Source of the DNA: Basidiobolus meristosporus CBS 931.73
Taxonomy: Eukaryota > Basidiobolomycota > Basidiobolomycetes > Basidiobolales > Basidiobolaceae
NCBI GenBank assembly: GCA_002104905.1
Contig: MCFE01000194.1
Span: 1 to 64,000 of the forward strand
Length of the DNA stretch: 64,000 nt
Direction of reading: 5' to 3'
Shown: one piece after another, positions 56,472 to 64,000 of the stretch
Layout of the letters: every line of letters begins with the position of its first letter
Position numbering within the stretch: the stretch's first letter is position 1
Notes under the pieces: generated by a model
Told to the model about the DNA's origin: nothing
The model's input: only the letters and a program-made list of their open reading frames with translations
Databases searched by the model: none
Program-made: the position numbers and the translations under genes

Positions 56472-57626
56472 GGGAGCTTCCTATGGAGCAGATATGTAGG
56501 GAGATAGGAAGACAAGTCAAGTTGCAGGTAATACCATATACCAACTCATCAAGAATATTACCTTCAAGTCTGTCATGGATGTGATGAGTTGGCACATGAA
56601 CAACAGCCAGAAAGAGTTGTAAAATACAGAGGACAAATGTGAACATGTAGACATCTATGCCTATGGTATTAAGAAGCTAAGTAGCCCAATGCATGGGTAA
56701 TCCGTTAAGTAATGCAAATTTGGGTTGGGTGCAACAAGCAACTAATTATTATCAGGAAAATTCTACCAAGATTTGCCGGATTTCTCATGGTCACAAGCCA
56801 ACTTCTGAACCATTGAATATGGAACTCACACAAACAAAAGCCAGAACGCACCTATAAGGGCAACTAGAATCCAGCAGGCAGAAGGAATATATTGGCTAAA
56901 TACCAAGAAGTTCTTTGCGGATATTCAGGAGGTATTCATGGCAGAAGTGGCAACCACCAAGCAAATGTTTGCAAGATGTATATGTTACCAGCAGTATAAG
57001 GTTTATAGCAACTTTGCAAGTATCACACTAAAAAGCCATAAAGTTGAGGTGATAGAACTATGTCAATTGCAGCAGGTGTGCATGTTTGTAGAGGTTAGTA
57101 AGCAGGAAGCCATAGTTTTTTTTGATTTAAACTATTTGTGGAATACCCAGGGTAGTAGTGGGTAAGCAAATAAAGAAGGGTGATTCTACAGTGGAATATA
57201 TGAATTGCACAAGGGGAGATAGAAAAAGGAAATACCATTTGGTATATTGGTATGGTAGCATTATACAGAACCAGTGGTAGGCCGTCATACTGCCAATATA
57301 ATGCCATCAGAATCTTGCTGTGAGGCCGTTCAAATACCGTCAGGTTTCTTGCCATATAAGGTAATTGAATGTTCTGGCCAACTATATCCACTTAAAATAG
57401 TCATGGAGCGCTGAAAGACTGCAACAATACCATCAAATATTGGCACAGCACCAATAAAGTATTGTCTAGTTTTATCCCTTTATTTAGTTGTAAAATTAGC
57501 AAAACACCATCATGATCTTGTTATAAGACTGTTAGGAGGGTCACTAATTCCAAGCTGCTGTTATTATGGTGGTATCTAAAAGGTATCTTGATGGCTGATC
57601 TGGATTGGATCCACCTGTGGGACCAA

Positions 57627-57643
57627 ATTATTTTTCATAGGGG
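57627..57643 (-). repeat. Right terminal inverted repeat of the Plavaka element
   Basis: On the minus strand CCCTATGAAAAATAATT. Confidence 0.75.
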
Positions 57644-57832
57644 CATGCTAGAACTAAGCATGTAGATATTAGACATCATTTCATATGTGAAGCTATAGAG
57701 AATAACTTAGTTAGCTTAGTTTACTGTCCTTCAGATGAAATGATTGCCAACATATTTAAAAAACCACTAGCTAGAGACAAGCTTGAATATCTTAGGTCAA
57801 AGTTAGGACTAGTCAGTATGAACATTTAGCTG
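57644..57832 (+). pseudogene. Copia-2 RNase H tail
   Basis: Resumes copia-2 after the Plavaka: HARTKHVDIRHHFI and [19 protein letters not shown] then TAG, followed by a purine tract and the 3' LTR. Confidence 0.85.
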
Positions 57833-57840
57833 TGTGGGAG

Positions 57841-58190
57841 TGTTGTAAAAGGTTGAAATTCTACCTAAATAATCTCCTAACTTAGTCACTTAGATCATTA
57901 CCTTCAAATCCTAGAGAATACTGACCAAATTCCTTGTTGGGATTTACTTGGAATATTTTCTCCAAAATACCAGGTACCCAGAACATGAATATTCTCAAAG
58001 TTGTCCAAATAGCCCTAAACTTTGCACACATGCTCTTGGGACCTTTCTTAACCTATTCTACTGGTTTGCTATGCCAAGATCATATAAGAGTATAAATACT
58101 ACATTTACATTCAACAAATCATTAAGCAAAAACCACATAGTCCACTTGTTGTCTCCAATCACTTCCAGTATCTCCAGGACTCTTACAACA
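57841..58190 (+). repeat. 3' LTR of copia-2
   Basis: 350 bp, TGTTGTAAAAGG to CTTACAACA. Directly followed by minus-strand copia-4 RNase H sequence. Confidence 0.85.
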
Positions 58191-61042
58191 GAAATAAAGT
58201 AATAGGCATTTTTTGATATAGGCTTAAATCTGAAAAAGCTTTCTTAACCACATTGCTTTGTTTGTAGCTTCACAGGCTGCCACATACGCTGCCTCTGTGG
58301 AAGCAAGTACTATGATTGGTTGCATTCTTGAACTCCATAAAATTGCTCCTTGACAGCAAAGTAAGGTGTATCCTGTGGTGGATCTTCTGTCTTCTAATTT
58401 ATGTCCCCAATCAGTATCAGAGTATCCCACAAGATCCTGTTATTAATCCTTATAAGTGTATCTTAAGCAGATATCAGCAGTTCCATCAGGATATCTTAAA
58501 ACCCACTTAACTGCTGCAATATGATCAGATCCATAGTTCTGATTATGTTGGCTGATAGCTCCCACCAAATATGAGATGTCTGGACGTGTTCCAACCATGA
58601 TATACATCCAACTGCTGACCATAGATTGATAAAGCAAGTCATGGCTTACAGATGGCACCAAGCTTGCTTGATTTGGTTGAGTTATGACCAAGTTAAGGTT
58701 TGTCTCCATTGGGGTAGCTGCCAGTTTACAGTCTTCCATTTTGTTCTACTTTAATATATCTTGAATATACTTGGATTGGCTTAGGGCAAAAGTCTGAGTA
58801 CTTCTGTCTATGAAGAACTTAATCCCTAAGTAGTAAGTGAGCTCTCCTAGATTGGAAATCTTGAACTCCTTAGATAGGCTGGATTTAGTCTCTTCCAATG
58901 TTTCTAGGTTATTGGTGGCTATAATAAGATCATCCACATATAGAGCTAGTAGAACTGGATTTGCTCTTTCTAGCTTATAGTATATACTATAGTCAGCATT
59001 ACTCCTTCTGAAACTCAGAGGATCCAAATAAGAATCTATCTTGCAATTCCAGGCTCTTGGCATTTGTTTGAGGCCATATAGTGACTTTTTAAGCTTGCAG
59101 ACCAAGTGGGGGTTATCTTGGTCAACAAGCCCATCAGGCTGGTCCATATACATGTCTGCAGCAGGTTCTCCATACAAAAATGCAGCTTCTATATCCATTT
59201 GATGTATAAAAAACTTGTATTTGGCTGCAATAGCCAATATTAATCTGATGGAATTAAACTTGGCTACCTGGCAAAGGTTTCAGTATAGTCAATTTCTTTT
59301 GTTTGAGAGTATCTTTTGGCCACAAGTCTTGCTTTGTATCCTTCAACTGAACTATCAGCCTTGTATTTTGTTTTAAAAACCCAACTGAATCCTTTTGATT
59401 TTGGTTGGTTGGTAATTTGACTAAGTCCCAAGTTTGATTTTCCATCAGGGCCTTATATTCCTCAGTCATTGCAGATCTTCAAAACTTTGTTTGAGGGCTA
59501 TTTAGGACCTCTTTTGCAGTCTGGGTTCATCAATATGGACTGAATAGACATAGGCTAAGCATGTACCTTCATTGATATAGTAATTTGGGCTATTTCTTGT
59601 CCAGTTGGATCTCTTGGCGTTTGATACTGGACTAATCACTTCTGGGATATTCTTGGGCACTGATTCTGGCACAAACACAGTTGTAGTGTGCTCTGGAGTG
59701 AAAAAGGTTTCATTATTTTGCTCTGATTCAATCCTGACAATTGGTGGACTAGAGATCAAGTTTTTGTCATCATTGGATGACATGTTTGTGAAAATCTTAA
59801 CTTTTATCAAACAACACATCCCTGGGCTTGATCAACTTCTTTGCTTTGATATTGTAGAGTCTGTATGCCTTACTCTCATTGCAGTAGCCCAAAAATATGC
59901 ATTTCACACTTTTTGACTTAAATTTTGACTGATTTCTAGGCAGTTTCTTGGCATATGCTTTACACCCAGGTATTCTTGGATGATCTGCACTTAGTCTGTA
60001 CCCAAGCCATGCTTCAAACGGAGTAGAATTGAAAGTGCTCTGCTATAACTCCTTTTTTTAAGATATACAGCTTTGGCAACTGATTCCACTCAAAAATCAT
60101 AAAGTATTTTTGATCATGGCGCATAGATCTTGCAGTATCAATTATTGATCTGTTTGCACATTCTGCTACTCCAATTTGCTGTAGAGAGTATGGTACAATA
60201 GTCTCTTACTTTATCCCATGAGTTTTGCAGAAGTGGATGAAGAGTTTTAAGGTATATTCTCTACCATTGTCAGAGCATATTTTCTTGATTTTTTCACCAA
60301 TTTCTCTCTCCACCATGCCTTTGAGCTCCATGAGCTTCAACAGAGCTTCTTCCTTTCTCTCCATCAAGTAGACACATGTGCATCTTGTGAAATCATCAAC
60401 AAAAGTGATTAAATACTTCATCCTGCCTAAGGATAAATTATGTATAGGTCTGCACAGTTCTGAGTGAAATAGATCTAATTTCTTCTTAGTTTTGATTAGC
60501 CCAGAGCTTTTGAATGGCTGTCTGGCTTGTTTCCCATATATGCAGGCTTCACAGTGCTCCAAATTAGCTGGGGGATCAGTTTTTACTCCAAAAATTAGCT
60601 GATCTTTGATCATTTTGTGCAAATAATCAAAATTGATGTGCCCAAATCTCCTGTGCCAAAGCATTGGTGTTTCCTCATTTAAGTTACTTATATTGGCTTT
60701 CAAATATGATGGAATATAAGTCAACTTGTATAGATTCTGATCTCAATACCCAAAGCAATATGGGCATTATTTTCATCAGTGATCTTGCATCCAGAATTGT
60801 CAAAGCTGAAACTGAGTCCTTCTGCAGTGGCCTTACTTACAGATAGTAGGTTCTTGGCTATTTCAGGTACATTGAGTACTTCTTTAAAGGTAAGTGTATG
60901 GCTTCCTTTGCTGCTTCTAAGGTCTACTGGAATAGTTCCTTCTCCCACTGCATCAAGTATTCTGTTTTCACCCCCAAAAGCCTTCTGAGTAGAAATTTCT
61001 TGATATTGGGTAATAAGTTCTTTTTGGCGCTTAAAGTGTTGA
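58191..61042 (-). mobile_element. Copia-4: truncated copia fragment, minus strand
   Basis: Holds, from right to left in its own reading direction, the end of gag/protease (FKRQKELITQYQ, 61071), integrase (60724-60206, WHRRFGHINFDYLHKMI, CEACIYGK), the RT (59237-58443, YVDDLIIATNN, YLGIKFFID) and the start of RNase H ([19 protein letters not shown], 58430). Both LTRs and the 3' part of RNase H are missing. In the integrase it keeps the TTTT that copia-1 and copia-3 have lost, so its frame GHINFDY is intact there. Many other stops and shifts. Confidence 0.85.
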
Positions 61043-61562
61043 AATACCACATAATCTACTTGTCCTCTCAATTACTTCCAATATCTCCAAGACTCTTAAA
61101 ACAGGTGATGAGCCCCAACTGTCACTCTCTGCAATGTCTACTACTGCTATTACTGGATTTTTCCTTCTGCTGAAAAGTTGGATGGATCTATCTACCAAGT
61201 GTGGAAGGTGAAGATGAAGATGCTGCTACAAGAAAGAGGCCTTTGGGATATTGTAGTGGGAGAAGACTGCCCTCCTAAAACATGGGAGAGGAAGCCTTAA
61301 AGTATCAGAAGAATCAACAAAGTGCCTTAAAATGCACTTTCCTTAATGTTAAGGACAAATTACTACTTCAATGCTCAAGAACAAAAACTGCAAAGAATGC
61401 CTGGAAGGCATTAAAAGACACCTACCAGTCATGTTTGGCTGCTAAGAAAATGTATCTGAGACAAAAATCCCTTACTACAACAATGCTGCCAGGAGAAGAA
61501 ATGAAAAATCTAATTAACAGATTTACCATGCTGGTAGATGAAATGGAATCTGTGGGCGTAAA
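61043..61562 (+). mobile_element. Copia-5: LTR end plus gag, plus strand
   Basis: About the last 60 bp of a copia LTR (to CTCTTAAAACA at about 61103) run into a primer site (GGTGATGAGCCCC) and a gag with KVKMKMLLQERGLWDIV, cut off at ...DEMESVGV at 61562. It lies head to head with copia-4, so one of the two was inverted. The LTR end is decayed (AAAACA for ACAACA). Confidence 0.8.
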
Positions 61563-63599
61563 AGGCTACTGTACCAACTCACCAAATGTCATTTCCTTTT
61601 TCTACATCCCCTTGTGCAACTCATATATTCCACTGTAGAGTCACCCCTGTTTATGTGATTACCCACCACTACTTTGGGTATTTCACATATAGTTTGAATC
61701 AAGAAAAACTATGGCCTCCTGCATACTAACCTATACAAACGTGCACACCTGCCGCAATTGACATACTTCTATCACCTCAACTTTACGGCTTTTTAACATG
61801 ATACTTGCAAAGTTGCCATATACCTTGTACTGCTTGTAGCATATACATCTTGCAAACATATGCTTAGTGGTTGCTACTTCTGCCATGAATACCTCCTGAA
61901 TATCCGCAAAAAACCTCTTGGTATTTAGCCAATATATTCCTTCTTCCTGCTGGACTCTAGTCCCCCTTATAGGTGTGCACTGGCTTTTGTTTGTGTGAAT
62001 TCCATATTGAATGGTGTAGAAGGTGGCTTGTGACCATGAGAAATCCAGCAAATCTTGGTAGAGTTTTCCTGATAATAATTAGTTGCTTGTTGCACCCAAC
62101 CCAAATTTGCATTACTTAACTGATTACCCATGCATTGGGTTACTTAGCTTCTTAATACCATAGGCATAGGTGTCTACATGTGCACATTTGTCCTCTATTC
62201 TTCAGCTCTTTCTGGCTGTCCTCCAAGTGCCAACTCATCACATCCATGACAGACTTGAAGGTAATATTCTTGATGAGTTGGTACATGGTATTACCTGCAA
62301 ATTGACTTGTCTTCCTATCTCCCCACACATCTGTTTCACAGGAAACTCCCAAGAGGTGAAGCAAGGCCCAATATTCTCCACACACTGTGCAAGATGGAGT
62401 AGAGAATGGACACAGTAGCAGCAGAGATGTATGTGGTCAGCTTTATTTTTGTAATACAGTTGCTCAAATCCTGTCACAAACTCCTCACAAAACAGCTGTT
62501 GATGCATGAAGCTGGCATTTGTGATCTGCATATGGATAAATATTCCTCCAATGTCCACATATGACTCCCAATGCTTCAAATGTACTCTTGGTAGGAATGG
62601 CTTCAGAGCACCACTTGAATAAGTACATATCTAGTTCATCCAGTCTTTGCATTTTTATTATTGTATATGAGTATGAATATTGATTGGAGCCCATGAGAAG
62701 TACACAGGGTAGTTGATACTCTGTAATATCTTGCCAATTCTTTCAAATTTCTCTGGTATCTTGAAGGGCTCATTAAGCTTGAAATGCCCCATGTACAACT
62801 TGGTCTTCAGTATAGGTATATTTTTGAAAAGCAAATGCATTGCTCCCAGTGAAAAGCTTTTGTTCCAACAGACACCTGCTATCTTCAGTATCTCTGGTTT
62901 CTATTCTGGCCAGTTGCTTATAGCCTGCCAGCTTTGCTGCAATTGCATGCTTATTTCTGTACATTCTCTCTGTGAAAAGATAATGTTATTAGTGCTGGTG
63001 TTTAGGTAATGACAATGTGTATGAGTTATGGAATAAATCTGCTGGATCTTATGCATTTAACAGGAACACCATCCACTGTGCCCAGATAACCTGCTATCTT
63101 GCTGATGGCTGGGGTATCTCCAATGCAGATAATAATATGCGCTTTATCATGATGGCATTTACCATTATCCCAATGTAAAGCATTCAAAATTCATCCAGCA
63201 ATGGATACAGTAGCTATCCCGGTTGGATGGTGATTTGGGCCCAGATACCAGTGAGACTATCAACAGATTATTGCTCTGATACTGTAGGATGGGTGGCAGA
63301 TTCAAATTGATGAGAATCCGTGGCCAGCAGAATATGCTGGTAGAGTATTTCTTTAATCAGAATCCATCAAGTGCTAAAGCAAAGGCATGGTCATACATAC
63401 TTTTAAAGTAGCCCTTGCTTCTTAGCTGATTGTAATGTTTGCCATCAAATATATTTGATATATTTGTGCTTGATTGATACTGAGTGTGGTACTGTATAGC
63501 TTTGCAATATTTCTTGGACTGCATCAGCTTCCTCAGACAGTCTATGACCAGAATATATCCATAGTGTGAGCAATGTTTGCCCCCAATGGTGGTGAATTC
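61563..63599 (-). mobile_element. Second Plavaka copy, truncated, minus strand
   Basis: Matches 53790-57240 of the first copy in reverse, without the fold-back and without the solo LTR. Frames include MFARCICYKQYKVYGNFASI (62051-61731), VHSLLHLAQCVENIGPCFTS with EFPVKQMCGEIGRQVNL (62579-62238), KMQRLDELDMYLFKWCSEAI (62694) and FDGKHYNQLRSKGYF (63620-63357). Both terminal inverted repeats and the N-terminal zinc region are missing. It serves as the empty-site control for the two insertions in the first copy. Confidence 0.8.
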
Positions 63600-64000
63600 C
63601 TGTCCAGTACTGCTCACCAAGAAAGAATTGCCTTCAACATCATCAACTCACCAGTCTATCCTAGTGTGCTTGGAAGCTCATGGCTCAGCTACCACAATCC
63701 AAGTATTGATTGGAAATCCAAGATCCTGTCATTCACCAGATCCCACCAAGTCAACTCCATGAAATCTTCAGACCCTAATAACTGTGAAAAGACTGTTCCC
63801 AACAGTTCAACAGCCCAAGATACCTTGCCAGCTGAAGGGGCCCCCTCAGCAAACATACCAGCTAAGTACCAAGAGTTTGCCCATGTCTTTGACAAGATGA
63901 AAGCAGAACTCCTCCCTGGCCATCGGCCTTATGACTGCCCTATTGACCTTAAAGATGGAAAAGTCCCTCCATTTGGCCCAATATATAACCTCTCCCAGCC
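63600..64000 (+). mobile_element. Gypsy-2 fragment (protease-RT linker), runs off the window
   Basis: Matches 48439-48839 of gypsy-1 without gaps: starts CTGTCCAGTACTGC and reads [20 protein letters not shown]-like sequence towards RT. The left end joins the second Plavaka at a shared CTG. The right end lies outside the window. Confidence 0.85.

Larger units (their letters stand above)
53452..57165 (+). pseudogene. Plavaka-type (Tnp2-like) transposase, disrupted
   Basis: Block order matches fungal Plavaka transposases. At 53452-53850: a leader, then VNSCMAFTSKNATIATCPNC (Cys pairs for zinc) and HTIYIPVIPCLRKLI. Then DILDGKHYNQL-like and ALDGLSLNKYSTSKSCW at 54000-54080. After the fold-back insertion VVSPVPGPKSPSNLDSYLYP at 54860 and RRMAGFSKHNGW. 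Then MGHFKLNAPFKIPEKLERIG, HCRNIYPEADYQC and HSLHHLAVCVENIGPCFTFWE, the DUF4218-like C-terminal block. It is cut there by the solo LTR, then resumes with ICREIGRQVKLQVIPYTNSS. A last block reads MFARCICYQQYKVYSNFASI. Several stops. Such enzymes cut and paste DNA with a DDE nuclease. Confidence 0.75.
45080..57643 (+). mobile_element. Plavaka/CACTA-like DNA transposon inserted in copia-2
   Basis: The ends form terminal inverted repeats: CCCTATGAAAAATTATT at 45080 and the reverse complement CCCTATGAAAAATAATT ending at 57643 (one mismatch in 17). Flanks are CAA left and CAT right; the unbroken copia sequence reads TTTTCATGC, so a 3-bp CAT duplication with one later change fits. Three further elements sit inside it: gypsy (46288-52174), fold-back (54084-54808) and solo LTR (55795-56471). 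Removing them leaves a core of about 5.3 kb encoding the transposase on the plus strand and a second decayed gene on the minus strand. Confidence 0.8.
36271..58190 (+). mobile_element. Copia-2: outer Ty1/copia element split by nested insertions
   Basis: The 5' LTR is 36271-36601, the 3' LTR 57841-58190. The internal region is in three pieces: 36602-36936, 41626-45078 and about 57644-57840. Joining across copia-3 restores the gag phrase around ...CQSCSAAKKMYL (DNA cagtcatgttcagctgc); joining across the Plavaka restores the RNase H phrase [10 protein letters not shown]. The outer flanks do not match (GATCC left, GAAAT right), and the right flank is RNase H sequence of copia-4, so the right edge was rearranged after insertion. 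The element has many stops and is the oldest layer of this nest. Confidence 0.85.

Noticed and set aside
1-64000. CRISPR array, rRNA, riboswitch or bacterial operon
   Set aside because: No regularly spaced repeats, no rRNA-like sequence, and introns, TATA boxes and fungal-type transposons show a eukaryotic nuclear context.

Overview
This window looks like a piece of a nuclear genome from a filamentous, probably early-diverging fungus. Secreted chitin-active enzymes, a class 3 lipase with 57-64 nt GT-AG introns, clear TATA boxes 30-70 nt upstream of start codons, a decayed NIMA-type kinase and fungal-type transposons all fit. Bacterial-looking proteins (CHAP peptidases, remnants resembling an iron-type solute-binding protein and a GNAT acetyltransferase) would suit the Zoopagomycota (Entomophthorales/Basidiobolus-like fungi), but this placement is inference, not proven by sequence.

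Layout. 1-2.4 kb: an acidic secreted protein with CxxxC repeats and two decaying relatives. 3.1-5.8 kb: broken NEK kinase, a broken solute-binding protein and a non-LTR reverse transcriptase scrap. 5.9-7.6 kb: three copia-type LTR relics. 8.1-15.3 kb: secreted-protein region (two-module cysteine-rich protein, class 3 lipase, tandem pair of CHAP-domain proteins). 16.3-21.0 kb: a full-length dead Ty1/copia element with TSD ATACA. 21-36 kb: mostly gene-poor, with a guanine deaminase remnant, a tiny cysteine-rich secreted peptide, a GH18 chitinase next to an AA11-type LPMO that shares the same C-terminal chitin-binding module, a GNAT remnant and a short membrane protein.

36.3-58.2 kb is a nest of transposons whose order can be read from target-site duplications. 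A copia element (copia-2) was hit by a second, minus-strand copia (copia-3, TSD ATGTT, LTRs identical by eye) and by a large Plavaka/CACTA-like DNA transposon (TIR CCCTATG, 3-bp TSD). The Plavaka was itself hit by a chromodomain Ty3/gypsy element (TSD ATAGT), a 725-bp fold-back element (TSD ATT) and a 677-bp solo LTR (TSD GGGAG). 58.2-64 kb continues with scrambled, partly inverted fragments of the same families: copia-4 minus, copia-5 plus, a second Plavaka in inverse orientation, and a second gypsy.

Working together: the chitinase, LPMO, two-module cysteine-rich protein, lipase and CHAP proteins form a plausible secreted hydrolase set for attacking chitinous or lipid-rich hosts and bacterial walls. 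The retroelements show readable replication signals: a half-tRNA initiator-Met primer site in the copia family and a Tf1-like self-priming arrangement in the gypsy element. No CRISPR array, rRNA or convincing tRNA gene was seen.
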